From assembly GCF_052068095.1 (NCBI RefSeq), contig NZ_JBQHDG010000029.1, positions 1 through 64,000 of the forward strand: 64,000 bases of DNA. Direction: 5' to 3'. Source of the DNA: Phytohabitans sp052068095. GTDB taxonomy: Bacteria > Actinomycetota > Actinomycetes > Mycobacteriales > Micromonosporaceae. Below the pieces are notes generated by a model that saw only the letters and a list, made by a program, of their open reading frames with translations, was not told the DNA's origin and ran no database searches. Positions 1-8,090 of this stretch are shown one piece after another. The stretch's first letter is position 1; each line of letters opens with the position of its first letter. The position numbers and the translations under genes are program-made.

Positions 1-33
1 GCAGTCGAACACGATGTGGATGTCGGGAATCAT
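1..33 (-). CDS. VOC-family protein, N-terminal fragment (runs off the left edge)
   Basis: Eleven codons are visible on the minus strand, reading MIPDIHIVFDC. This is the usual opening beta-strand of VOC (glyoxalase/bleomycin-resistance fold) proteins, where IHIVFDC is normally followed by an AxDPxxLARFW segment. The rest of the gene lies outside the window, so neither metal ligands nor substrate class can be assessed. The call rests on a short match and is tentative. Confidence 0.45.
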   Translation of the reverse strand, partial: MIPDIHIVFDC

Positions 34-50
34 GCGCTCGACCGTAGTCC

Positions 51-72
51 GGACCGCGGAAGACCGCGGTCC
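51..72. terminator. Perfect 9-bp hairpin
   Basis: GGACCGCGG (51-59) pairs with CCGCGGTCC (64-72) around a 4-nt AAGA loop. It lies just upstream of the partial VOC gene and downstream of the transposase remnant, so it could be a terminator for the remnant or an operator for the VOC gene. There is no T-tract, as is common for actinobacterial hairpin terminators. Confidence 0.4.
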
Positions 73-119
73 TGCGGGATGGCACGGGGGCGGTGAGGTG
101 CCCTCGGGCCTTCCTGGTC

Positions 120-337
120 GTGGGCGGTTCGGGTTCGTAGGCGCTGGTTGACCGGGGTGTGGAACCCGTTTGCGTCGCGGTACCGCTCAACCCAGGAGTA
201 GATCGTCCGCCGCGACGTCCGTACCTGGCCGCCACCGCGGTCACCGCCTGCCCGGACAACGCATCCATCACCGCCCGGTAGCGATGCTCAACCCGCCACG
301 ACGGCTTCGAATCCTCACTGACAGCCCCAACAGTCAC
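120..337 (-). pseudogene. IS481-like transposase, N-terminal HTH remnant, frameshifted
   Basis: Starting at a GTG (337), the minus strand reads WRVEHRYRAVMDALSG followed by QAVTAVAARYG. After a frameshift it continues as SRRTIYSWVERYR. Together these resemble the helix-turn-helix start of IS481/IS3-type transposases and integrases. After this about 30 more codons are open but no DDE catalytic core is present, and the sequence runs into the hairpin at 51-72. It is a dead insertion-sequence fragment marking the left border of the glycan locus. The family is assigned from the HTH pattern only. Confidence 0.5.
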
Positions 338-373
338 GGGCAACTGCCCGAGATCTTTCCGGCCGGCCCACCG

Positions 374-718
374 CTAGACCGTGAACAGGACGAGCGTGAC
401 CAGCACCAGCAGGAGGTAGACGGCCGGCATGTAAGCGTTGGCGGCGTCGCGGGCGCGCACGTGGGCCCCGATCGCGAGCACGAAATAGGCCACCAGCGCC
501 GCCGCGGACGCGATGCCCACGGGGCGCCACCACAGGCCGGCGACCAGTGCGGCCGCACCGGCCAGAAGCAGCGCGGCGAGTAGGTTCAGCCTTTCTTCCG
601 GAACGCCCACCCGCGTGTACGTCGCGACGACCTCGGGGCGGTGGCTCAGCTTGCGGAGCGCCGTGAACACCAGCAGGGCGGCGAGCAGCAGGGAGACCGC
701 GGCCGTGGCGACGGACAT
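374..718 (-). CDS. DoxX-like small membrane protein
   Basis: A 114-residue protein starting MSVATAAVSLLLAALLVF. It has four hydrophobic segments (about residues 3-20, 45-62, 68-86, 95-112) and the early TALRKLSHRPEVV motif found in DoxX-like proteins. An open frame continues 14 codons upstream, but the ATG at 718 sits at the normal start of the family. Function is unknown; DoxX relatives are linked to membrane redox or stress roles. It is divergent from the TetR gene at 770 with only 51 bp between them, which suggests the regulator controls this gene. Confidence 0.75.
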   Translation of the reverse strand: MSVATAAVSLLLAALLVFTALRKLSHRPEVVATYTRVGVPEERLNLLAALLLAGAAALVAGLWWRPVGIASAAALVAYFVLAIGAHVRARDAANAYMPAVYLLLVLVTLVLFTV

Positions 719-755
719 GGGCGTGTCCTTCCGGGAGCACGAATCTATACGCTTG

Positions 756-769
756 TACAATTTAACCCC
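756..769 (+). promoter_or_regulatory. -10 element of a probable leaderless TetR promoter
   Basis: TACAAT (756-761) lies 8 nt before the ATG at 770. Transcription would start at or next to the start codon, and there is no Shine-Dalgarno sequence in the intervening TTAACCCC. The imperfect dyad TATAC-GCTT-GTACA around 747-759 overlaps the -10 and could be the autoregulatory operator. Confidence 0.45.
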
Positions 770-1360
770 ATGAGCCCGCAGCGCAGCAACCGCGCCCAGC
801 TGATCGAGGGGACGCTCCGCTGCCTGGAGCGCCTCCCGCCGGAGCGGGTCACCGCGCGGGCGATCGCGGACGAGTCAGGCGCCAACCTCGCCTCGATCAC
901 CTACCACTTCGGGTCGAAGGACGAGCTCGTCACCGAGGCGGTCGTCGCGGGGCTCGACCGGTGGCTGGCCGAGATCGGGCGGCGCCTGGACGGGGTGGTG
1001 CCTGTGGAGAACCCCGGGTCGGCGGTCGAGCGCCTTCGCGCGGCGACGGCGGTGGTCGAGGAGACCCGGCGGGAGCACGAGGGGCTGGCCCGCACCTTCC
1101 TCGCGGCGATGGCCAAGGCGCTGCACGACGAGCGGATCCAGGCGCTGCTGGCGGAGGGCTTCCGGCGTAGCCGGCAAGAGGTCGCCCGGGTGCTCGGTCT
1201 CGGGCCGGACCCGGTCGGCCGGGATGCGGGCGGGCTGGCACTGGCCCTCTTCGACGGCCTGCTCTTCCAGGCGCTCCTCGATCCCGGCCTCGCGATCGAG
1301 GGGGAGCGGATGGCCCGCGCTCAGGCGCGCCTGCGCCGCGTCATGCCGTCGGAGGAGTGA
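770..1360 (+). CDS. TetR-family transcriptional regulator
   Basis: A 196-residue protein. Residues 8-55 form the N-terminal HTH (RAQLIEGTLRCLERL, then VTARAIADESGAN and SITYHFGSKDELV), with the TYHFGSKDEL recognition-helix signature. The rest is the ligand-binding helical domain (PF17940-like TetR C-terminal group). The start at ATG 770 is set by the family start and the leaderless -10; upstream codons are not TetR-like. It is divergent from the DoxX-like gene, its likely target. The inducer is unknown. Confidence 0.88.
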   Translation: MSPQRSNRAQLIEGTLRCLERLPPERVTARAIADESGANLASITYHFGSKDELVTEAVVAGLDRWLAEIGRRLDGVVPVENPGSAVERLRAATAVVEETRREHEGLARTFLAAMAKALHDERIQALLAEGFRRSRQEVARVLGLGPDPVGRDAGGLALALFDGLLFQALLDPGLAIEGERMARAQARLRRVMPSEE

Positions 1361-1754
1361 ACGCGGCGACCGGGGCGGCAAGGCTGCGGGTGGCGGTTGC
1401 CCAGCCCTGTCGCGGGCATCAGTGCGACGCCGAGGCCGGCGGCCACGAAGCCCTGCGCGGTCGCCTAGTCGTCGCTTTCCACCGCGACGCGCGGCGTGAA
1501 CCCGCCGCCACACCCACCTCACACCATCTCGCGGCACGGGCCGGCGGGGCCCTCCCGACGCGCGCTGAGCGGTGCCGCGCCACGAACCGTGACACCCGAT
1601 CGGCGGCAGATCCCGCGCATACGATCTTGCAGAAATCGGCGACCGAGCGCGTCCGCAACACCGCTGCTCGGCGGGCTTCGCAGCATGAGAGAGTGTGCTG
1701 GATCTTGTCAGGGCGTTGGCTGTCGGTCTCTGCTCCGCCAGCCACCAGTGCCCG
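1361..1754. other. Intergenic, no supported gene
   Basis: About 390 bp between the TetR stop and the broken end of the GH62 remnant. Open frames exist on both strands but show arginine/alanine-rich translations typical of out-of-frame GC-rich DNA. No RNA gene, operator or repeat was seen. This is probably debris from the event that removed the GH62 3' end. Confidence 0.5.
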
Positions 1755-2344
1755 TTCCACAATGTTCTGATCGATGCCGCTGCGGATCATTTCCCCGTCG
1801 CTGTAGTCGTTGGTCCAGTCGGTGCCGGTGTGGGTGACGTTGTTGTGGCGGGCGAACGGGTTTTCCTTCGTGTCGGCCAGCGGGGTCCAGGGTCCGGAGG
1901 CGCTGGGTGCCTTCCAGGATCGGAACATCCGGCGCCCTTCGCCGATGGCCTCGACCAGCAGCAGGTACTCGTTCGCGGCGCCCAGTCGGTACACGTTGGC
2001 GCCCTCGAACAGCCAGAACTTGTTGGTGTCCTGCATGGCGATGATCGGGGTGGAGAAGCCGTTCGGGAAGGTCGCCACCGTGGTCTGTGCGCGGTACAGC
2101 TGCCCGTTGTCGTCGGAGGAGTACATGTGGCAGTTCACGGTGTCGCAGATGATCCAGAAGTCCAGCCACTGGCCGCTGCCCATGTTGTCCAGCACGATCT
2201 GCGGCGTGCTCGAGTAAAACCGCGTCGGCGCGCTCCACGCTCGTACCGCGTCGCCTGCGCGTGCGCGCTCGGTGCGAGCGCCACACCGGCGGCGGCCAGC
2301 ACCGCCACCACCGGTATGACCGATAGCCTCAGCAACCGACTCAT
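1755..2344 (-). pseudogene. GH62 alpha-L-arabinofuranosidase, internally deleted and 3'-truncated
   Basis: The gene starts with an intact signal peptide (MSRLLRLSVIPVVAVLAAAG... ending SAHA) followed by QATRYE, the first residues of the CBM35 module used across this locus. The sequence then jumps, out of frame, into the second half of a GH62 catalytic domain. Recognisable blocks are FYSSTPQIVLDNMG, LDFWIICDTVNCHMYSSDD, LYRAQTTVATFPNGFS, VEAIGEGRR and DWTNDYSDGEMIR, which includes the family acid Glu. Homology stops at about 1755, before the usual DPCNLxxLYQG end. CBM body, N-terminal catalytic half and C terminus are all lost. It lies at the 3' end of the esterase-PL11-GH53 run. Confidence 0.82.
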
Positions 2345-2456
2345 GAGGACTCGTTCACAAAGGCATCGGTGTAGCGAAGAGGTCATGGCGCCGAGCGCGA
2401 GCAGGTCGCGCCGGAGGCGCTCGGCGCCGCGGGTAAGGCCGTCCCCAGTCACGTCG

Positions 2457-3956
2457 TCAGGGGAGCCACCGGATGTTGGGGTTGAGGCGACCGTTCCGGT
2501 CGAAGACGGCCATGTTGTCCCACTCGTTGCCGGAGTTGTTGATGTCGGCCGGATTCCAGCCGTTGCCGGGCACGGCGTACCAGGTGGGCTCCCAGTAGAA
2601 GACGCCGATGGCGCCGGCGTTGCGGGCGGTGTTCTGTACCGCGGCGAAGTTGGCCTGCTGCCCCGTCTGTGAAACCGCGTAGCCGGAGCAGCCGCTGGTC
2701 ACGACGTTGGCGGTGCCGTCGGCATTTGCGGTCGTGTACGGGTAGGCGGTCTCGGCGATGATGACCGGCTTGCCGTACCGGGAGCGCATGTCGGAGACGA
2801 CACTGGCCATATTGGACAAGCTGCCGTGCCACATGCAGTAGTACGACAGGGCGGTGATGTCCCATTGGACGCCCTGGGAGCGGATGCCGTCGTAGAACCA
2901 GCGGGCACCGCTTTCCACCCGGGCGGTGTGGATGATCACCTGGGTGCCGCTGTTGCACGCCTTGGTGGCGTTGTAACCCGCCTTCAGCAACAACCCGAGG
3001 TTGGTGAAGTTGTTGTTGACCACGCGGCCGTCTTCCCAGAGCATGCCGGTGTTGATTTCGTTGCCGATCTGCACGCTGTCCGGCGTGGTGCCCTGCGCCT
3101 TCAGGCTGTTGCACACGTCGTAGGTGTAGTTGTAGACGTCGGTCGGCAGCTGGCTGATCCCGTGGCTGGCCCAGGCGGCCGGCTTGAACTGCTTGCCAGG
3201 GTCGGCCCAGGTGTCCGAGTAGTGGAAGTCGACCATCAGCTTCAGGCCCTTGGCCTTCACCGTCCGGGCGTACTGTAGGACCTTGTCCTTGTTGTTGTAG
3301 CCGCTGCGCGGGTTGTTCCAGATCCGCAGCCGCACGTAGTTGACGCCGACGCTCTTGAGGATGTCCAGCGGGTCACCCTGGGTGCCGTCGGCGTAGGAGA
3401 ACCTGGCGCCCAGGTCGGCGGCGCGCCGCAGGGTGGAGACGTCCGCGCCCTGCATGATCGGGCTGCCTCCGGTGTCATCGGTCACGACGTCAAGGTAATC
3501 GATATTGCCGAGCCCGCCGGCGGTCGTCGCGGCGAGCCGCACGGTGTTGCTGCCCGCGTTCAGCTGGACGGTGATGCTCCTGGTCGCCCAGCTGGTCCAA
3601 GCGCCGGTGACCTCGAACCCGAAGCCGGACTGCACCACCGTCCCGTTGACGCTGACGTCCGCCGGCCGGTTCGCGGTGCTGCCGTTGGCGTACCGGATGT
3701 CCAGCCTCGCGGTGCCCGCGGCCGGCACGTTCGCGGTGAACTGGACGGCGGCACCGGCGGCGTTGGTCGTGTCACAGAAACCGCTACCGGAGAAGCCGGA
3801 ATGGTTGGAGGCGACAGAGCCGCCGCACGTGGCGGGTGCGGACTCCGCCTCGTACCGAGTTGTCGCGGCATGCGCGGGGATCGCGACGATGGCGGCGATG
3901 CCGGACAGAGTCGTCGCCGCCACCATGATTGCCGAAGCCTTCGAAAACCACTTCAT
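2457..3956 (-). CDS. GH53 arabinogalactan endo-beta-1,4-galactanase with N-terminal CBM35
   Basis: A 499-residue secreted enzyme cutting beta-1,4-galactan side chains of pectin. Residues 1-30 are a signal peptide (ending PAHA), 32-156 a CBM35-like module (RYEAE...C...GFC), and 167-499 the GH53 barrel. GH53 markers are MQGADVSTLRRAADLGARF, LRIWNNPRSGYNNKDKVL and VDFHYSDTWADPGKQ. The predicted acid/base is Glu300 (IGNEIN) and the nucleophile Glu402 (IIAETAYP). It ends ...NIRWLP like free-standing GH53 enzymes. A strong hairpin separates it from PL11 upstream, so expression may come partly by readthrough from the promoter at about 7.9 kb. Confidence 0.93.
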   Translation of the reverse strand: MKWFSKASAIMVAATTLSGIAAIVAIPAHAATTRYEAESAPATCGGSVASNHSGFSGSGFCDTTNAAGAAVQFTANVPAAGTARLDIRYANGSTANRPADVSVNGTVVQSGFGFEVTGAWTSWATRSITVQLNAGSNTVRLAATTAGGLGNIDYLDVVTDDTGGSPIMQGADVSTLRRAADLGARFSYADGTQGDPLDILKSVGVNYVRLRIWNNPRSGYNNKDKVLQYARTVKAKGLKLMVDFHYSDTWADPGKQFKPAAWASHGISQLPTDVYNYTYDVCNSLKAQGTTPDSVQIGNEINTGMLWEDGRVVNNNFTNLGLLLKAGYNATKACNSGTQVIIHTARVESGARWFYDGIRSQGVQWDITALSYYCMWHGSLSNMASVVSDMRSRYGKPVIIAETAYPYTTANADGTANVVTSGCSGYAVSQTGQQANFAAVQNTARNAGAIGVFYWEPTWYAVPGNGWNPADINNSGNEWDNMAVFDRNGRLNPNIRWLP

Positions 3957-4007
3957 CGATGATTCCGAGCTGTGCCCATGGCTGGATCCGTTCTAGGGGA
4001 CCCCTTG

Positions 4008-4037
4008 GGGCGCGCCGGCCCAGCGGCCGGCGCGCCC
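4008..4037 (-). terminator. 13-bp GC hairpin after PL11
   Basis: GGGCGCGCCGGCC (4008-4020) pairs perfectly with GGCCGGCGCGCCC (4025-4037) around the loop CAGC. It lies 10 nt beyond the PL11 stop codon and before the GH53 start on the same strand. It is either a terminator or an attenuating intercistronic hairpin. Confidence 0.75.
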
Positions 4038-4046
4038 TAAAAGGAG

Positions 4047-6317
4047 TCAGCGGACGTGGATGTTCGGTTGTGGCGGGTTGGTCATGCCGTTGCCGAGGAA
4101 GAAGCTCGGGTGCGGCGGCTGGTTGTAGGTGGTGTTCTGCCAGGCGATCGCGACGCGGTACTGGGCGTCGTGCAACAGGGTGTAGATGCGCCGGTCGGTC
4201 TGGGTGGGGGTGGAGTAGATGCGCAGTGCGTTGTTGTCGTCACGCGGAAGGATGATCTCTTCGCGCCAGTCGCCGAACAGGTCACCCGACAGCGACGGAG
4301 TGGATTTGGTGCCGTTGATGGAGTGGGCGCCGGAACCGGTCATGAGGCGGGTGTCGCCGCCGGTGCCGTACTTGTCGACGTAGTTGCCGTTGAGCAGTTC
4401 CCGTACCGGGTCGCCGTCCCACCAGGCGAGGAAGTTGTTGCTGCTCGGGTTGCGACCCACCGAGCCACCGGAGGCGTTGAACAGGTTGCCAAGTCCGGTC
4501 CCGCTGCCCCAGAATTCGCCGCCGGCGTTGCCGGCGTGGATGTCACCGGCCACACCACGGGCCGGGCCCTCACAGTTGCAGGTGTTGTTCTTCTGCATGA
4601 TGACCGCGCCGGTGTTCGCATCCCGCAGGGTCGCCGCCGGGCTTTGGGCCGCCTCGTGGATCATCCAGATTTCCTGGCCGGTCCGGCTGGGCACGAAGTC
4701 ACTGACGTGCAGCGCGTCACCGTGGCCGTAGAAGCTGGTGGAGTGGCGGCCGGTGCCGTTGGAGTTGATGACCATAGCACCGAAGACGATCTCGTCGGTG
4801 CCGTTGCGGTCGACGTCGGCGATCGACAGCGAGTGCGCCCCCTTGCCGGCCCACTGGCTACCGGCGGTGCGGGAGTCGAACTTCCACCGCAGTGACAGTT
4901 GACCGTTGCGGAAGTCGTAGGCCGCGATCGCGGTCCTCTCGTAGACGCCGCGGCTCATGATGACAGTGGGACGCTGACCGTCGAGGTAGGCGGTCCCGGC
5001 CAGGAACCGGTTACCGCGGTTGCCCTTGGTGTCGCCCCAGTCGGCGATGTTGCCCCGGACCGGTTCGAAGGTCACCGTCGAGCGCACCGCACCGGTGAGC
5101 CCGTCGAACATCGTCAAGAACTCCGGTCCGGCGTTGACATGCCCGGTCGAGTTGCGGTGCACGGCGCTGGCGTTACCGATCACCTGACCGGTCCCGGAGC
5201 GGGTCCCGTCGGAGGTCCGCACCGCCATCTCGGCCCGGCCGTCGCCGTCGTAGTCGTACACCTGGAACTGGGTGTAGTGCGCCCCGGCTCGGATGTTGGG
5301 ACCCATGTCGATGCGCCACAGCCGGGTGCCGTTGAGCCGGTACGCGTCGATGTAGACGTTGCTGGTGACCCCATCCTGAGCAGGATCCTTCTGGTTGGAA
5401 GGGTCCCACTTGAGGAAGATCTCGTACTGGCCGTCGCCGTCCGCGTCACCGACGCTCGCGTCACCGGCGGTGTAGCTGCTGCCCGGACGGGAGATCGGCA
5501 CGTCGAGGTAGTTGCCGCCGGCGAACCGCAGCGACGCCTCCGACGCCGCCTGCTCGACGCCGTCCACGACCGCGCGGACCGTGTACGACGCGTCCGCCGC
5601 CGCGCCGGAGTCGAGGTAGTTGGTGGAGTTGGTGATCGGCGACGAGTTCACCTTCGTCGAACCGCGGTACACGTTGAAGCCGGTGTTCGCGGCCTCGGTG
5701 CCGAGCAGTCGCCAGGAGACCAGGTTGCCGCTGCCGGAGCGGACGCTGACCAGCCCGCGGTTGAGGTCCTCCATCTGCTTGCCCGATCCGGGCGCCGGCG
5801 AACTGGGCGGTGGCGACGTGGGTGGCGTGCCACCGACCTCGAAGTCGACGTAGTCGATGTTGGCGAGGCCGTTGGCCGTGGTCGGGCTGAGCCGGATCGT
5901 ATTGCTGCCGGCGTTCACCGATACGGTCAGCGTCGTGGTGGCCCAGGTCGTCCACGCGCCGGTGCCGTTGAACGCGGCACCCGACTGCGCGACCGCGCCG
6001 TTGACCACCACGTCCGCCGGACGGTTGCTGGTCGTGCCGTTGGCGTACCGCACCGCTACGGTGGCCTCCCCGGCGGCGGATGCGGTCACCGTGAACTGCG
6101 CCGCCGCGCCGACCGCGTTGTTGGCGTTGCAGAATCCACTGCCGGAGTAGCCGGTGTGGTTGGACTCGATGACACCGTCGCATGTGGAGGGTGCGGTTTC
6201 CGCCTCGTAGCGGGTCGCCGCCGCGGAAGCCACCGCGGCGGTGAGCACCCCTGCGCCCGCCACCGCTATCGCCGCGCCGGCGGACAGCAACGCGACGCGC
6301 TGTCTGCGTGAAAACAT
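4047..6317 (-). CDS. PL11 rhamnogalacturonan lyase with N-terminal CBM35
   Basis: A 756-residue secreted lyase cleaving the alternating Rha-GalUA backbone of rhamnogalacturonan I by beta-elimination. It has a signal peptide (1-34, MFSRRQRVALLSAG...ASA), CBM35 (about 36-157), a Pro/Ser linker and a PL11 beta-propeller (about 175-756). PL11 markers are MEDLNRGLVSVR, WRLLGTEAANTGFNVYRG, LKWDPSNQKD, GDYDGDGRAEMAV-type calcium loops and the end GDWREEIILPRDDN...PHPSFFLGNGM. The open frame extends far upstream into the esterase gene, but ATG 6317 begins a clear signal peptide. Its first ~160 residues and leader closely match those of the CE12 gene at 29.1 kb. Confidence 0.93.
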   Translation of the reverse strand: MFSRRQRVALLSAGAAIAVAGAGVLTAAVASAAATRYEAETAPSTCDGVIESNHTGYSGSGFCNANNAVGAAAQFTVTASAAGEATVAVRYANGTTSNRPADVVVNGAVAQSGAAFNGTGAWTTWATTTLTVSVNAGSNTIRLSPTTANGLANIDYVDFEVGGTPPTSPPPSSPAPGSGKQMEDLNRGLVSVRSGSGNLVSWRLLGTEAANTGFNVYRGSTKVNSSPITNSTNYLDSGAAADASYTVRAVVDGVEQAASEASLRFAGGNYLDVPISRPGSSYTAGDASVGDADGDGQYEIFLKWDPSNQKDPAQDGVTSNVYIDAYRLNGTRLWRIDMGPNIRAGAHYTQFQVYDYDGDGRAEMAVRTSDGTRSGTGQVIGNASAVHRNSTGHVNAGPEFLTMFDGLTGAVRSTVTFEPVRGNIADWGDTKGNRGNRFLAGTAYLDGQRPTVIMSRGVYERTAIAAYDFRNGQLSLRWKFDSRTAGSQWAGKGAHSLSIADVDRNGTDEIVFGAMVINSNGTGRHSTSFYGHGDALHVSDFVPSRTGQEIWMIHEAAQSPAATLRDANTGAVIMQKNNTCNCEGPARGVAGDIHAGNAGGEFWGSGTGLGNLFNASGGSVGRNPSSNNFLAWWDGDPVRELLNGNYVDKYGTGGDTRLMTGSGAHSINGTKSTPSLSGDLFGDWREEIILPRDDNNALRIYSTPTQTDRRIYTLLHDAQYRVAIAWQNTTYNQPPHPSFFLGNGMTNPPQPNIHVR

Positions 6318-6499
6318 GATGATCTCCAGAGTGAGATGATGGCGATGCCCATCACGGGCTGGTGCGGGTGGGTGTCGGGGTGGCCGGCGTCCCGCCGCCG
6401 CCGATGAAGCCGAACGTCGTCGATCCCGACGTCCGCGCCGTTGACGGACGGCCGCGGCTTGCGCCGGCGGCGCCGAGGCTGCGTTGGCGCGGTTCCTTG

Positions 6500-7750
6500 C
6501 TACGGCGTGGTCGCGGTCAACGAGGGAGTCGACGGCGAGCCCGTGCCGACGAACCCGAAGGTGGTCGAGGCGTTGGCGGCCAGCGATCCGTTGTACGAGG
6601 TGTTGCGAACCGTTACCGCCGAGCCGCTGGCGTTCAACGTGCCGTTCCAGAGCTGGCTGATGCTCTGGCCGCTGGCGAGGCTCCACTGGACGGTCCAGCC
6701 GCTGATCGGTGAGCTGCCCGCCGCCACGGTCACCTCGGCCTGGTAGCCGCCCTGCCAGCTGTTGACGGTCCGGTAGGTGGCGCTGACCGCCCCGCCGGGT
6801 GCCGAGGTCGTCGGGGGCGGTGTCGTCGGGGGTGCCGTGGTCGCCGGTGCTGAGGTCGGTGGCGTGCCCAGGTTGGCTTCCCATCGGGTGTTGGAGCCGG
6901 CCGCGTCCGATGGGAGGCGGTCCCGGGCGGCGGTGTCGCCGTACATGCTCCAACGTGCCCAGTCCACGACCGTGGCCGGGAAACGGCTGTCACTCCAGAA
7001 ACTGGTGTGACTGCCGCCGACGAAGGTCAGGAACGCCTTCGGCGCCGGCATCTCGGTGTACGCCTGCCGAGCCGAGGAATACTGCGTGGTCGAGTCCCGG
7101 TCGCCGTGGACGAACAGGACCTTGGCCGAGACCGAGCTGGCGGGGTTGCCCATGTCCACACAGGACTGTGGGTTGGCGGAGACGATCCGGCTGTCCGGCC
7201 AGGAGGTCAGCAGGCCGTGGGTGGTCATACCGCCCAGCGAGTGACCCGACACACCCACACCGATACCGGTGTTGATGTGCCCGGCCAGCGGCCCACTCCC
7301 ATTCAACGCCAACGTCCGGGTCAGGATCTCTGAGACATCTTTGGAGGTGTTGCCGTTGTTGACATCACCGAAGTTGTGCTGGAAGTGCGGGGCCGGCACG
7401 ACGAACCCCGCCGCCGCCAACGCCCGGATGACGAACAGCGAGTTCTGCGGGCTGCTGCCATAGCCGTGGGTGAAGTTGTAAACCGGAAACACCCCCGCCG
7501 CGACCGGCGCGTTGGTGACCGGGTTGCCGCCGGGGGTGCCGGTGGCCGGGTAGTAGACGTAGGTCGTGCACGGGCGGCTGCCCCGCGTCCAGTCGTACCG
7601 GCGCACGCCCACCGCGAACGGTGTGACCGGCGCGGTATCCAGGGCGGCAGCCGAGGCGTTCGCCTGCCAGCTACCCAGCACGGCCGCGCCTCCCACCGCC
7701 ACCACACCCCCAGCACCCGCCTTCAGAAACGTCCGTCGTCGCATCAACAC
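6500..7750 (-). CDS. Tat-exported alpha/beta-hydrolase (esterase) with C-terminal CBM2-like module
   Basis: A 416-residue protein with a Tat signal (RRRTFLKAG at 4-12), an alpha/beta-hydrolase domain (about 40-295) and a Thr/Pro linker. A CBM2-like module (about 318-416, SATYRTVNSWQGGYQAEV) follows. The putative triad is Ser171 (GHSLGG), Asp217 or 219 (HGDRD) and His248 (GGSHTSFW); HGYGSSP may supply the oxyanion region. GTG 7750 fits the AAGGAG ribosome site (5 nt away) better than ATG 7744. The catalytic half is almost the same as the protein at 22.5 kb, which carries a CBM35 instead. It is a cutinase/PET-hydrolase or dienelactone-type fold; a carbohydrate or feruloyl/acetyl ester substrate is inferred from context only. 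Confidence 0.82.
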   Translation of the reverse strand: MLMRRRTFLKAGAGGVVAVGGAAVLGSWQANASAAALDTAPVTPFAVGVRRYDWTRGSRPCTTYVYYPATGTPGGNPVTNAPVAAGVFPVYNFTHGYGSSPQNSLFVIRALAAAGFVVPAPHFQHNFGDVNNGNTSKDVSEILTRTLALNGSGPLAGHINTGIGVGVSGHSLGGMTTHGLLTSWPDSRIVSANPQSCVDMGNPASSVSAKVLFVHGDRDSTTQYSSARQAYTEMPAPKAFLTFVGGSHTSFWSDSRFPATVVDWARWSMYGDTAARDRLPSDAAGSNTRWEANLGTPPTSAPATTAPPTTPPPTTSAPGGAVSATYRTVNSWQGGYQAEVTVAAGSSPISGWTVQWSLASGQSISQLWNGTLNASGSAVTVRNTSYNGSLAANASTTFGFVGTGSPSTPSLTATTP

Positions 7751-7900
7751 AATGACTCCTTCGTGGGATTTACAGATACCTCAGCCGACCCCGCCCCTCC
7801 ATCCGCCGCACGCAGCAGATCAAAGGCACACCAACAGCTGGCACGGAAAACGGCCCAACCGCTCAACGCGCCCTCGTCCTGGTGCCCTGCCAGAACGCGC

Positions 7901-7959
7901 TGTGAGCGCTCCCATTCAGATATATCAAAGAGTGTCACTGTCGGACAGCTACTTGTCAA
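7901..7959 (-). promoter_or_regulatory. Composite promoter with LacI-type operator, copy A
   Basis: Minus-strand -35 TTGACA (7954-7959), 17-bp spacer, -10 GACACT (7931-7936), then operator TGGGAGCGCTCACA (7901-7914) in the early transcribed region. It drives the esterase/PL11/GH53 group. The remainder of the 7751-8090 gap shows no gene. Confidence 0.8.
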
Positions 7960-8090
7960 TCGACGGATGTCAGCGCCCATTGCCAGCTGACGGAAGGCCG
8001 ATCGCGGCCGTCGACCTGCCCGAACGACGTCACTGGGCGTGGTCGACCCCCGGGCGACGAAGACGTCGACCGGTATCGGCGCGTCGTGAG

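Noticed and set aside
6318..6953. A long upstream extension of the PL11 frame (to 968 residues).
   Set aside because: The added residues are antisense-like Arg/Pro/His sequence overlapping the esterase gene; a clear signal peptide starts at 6317.
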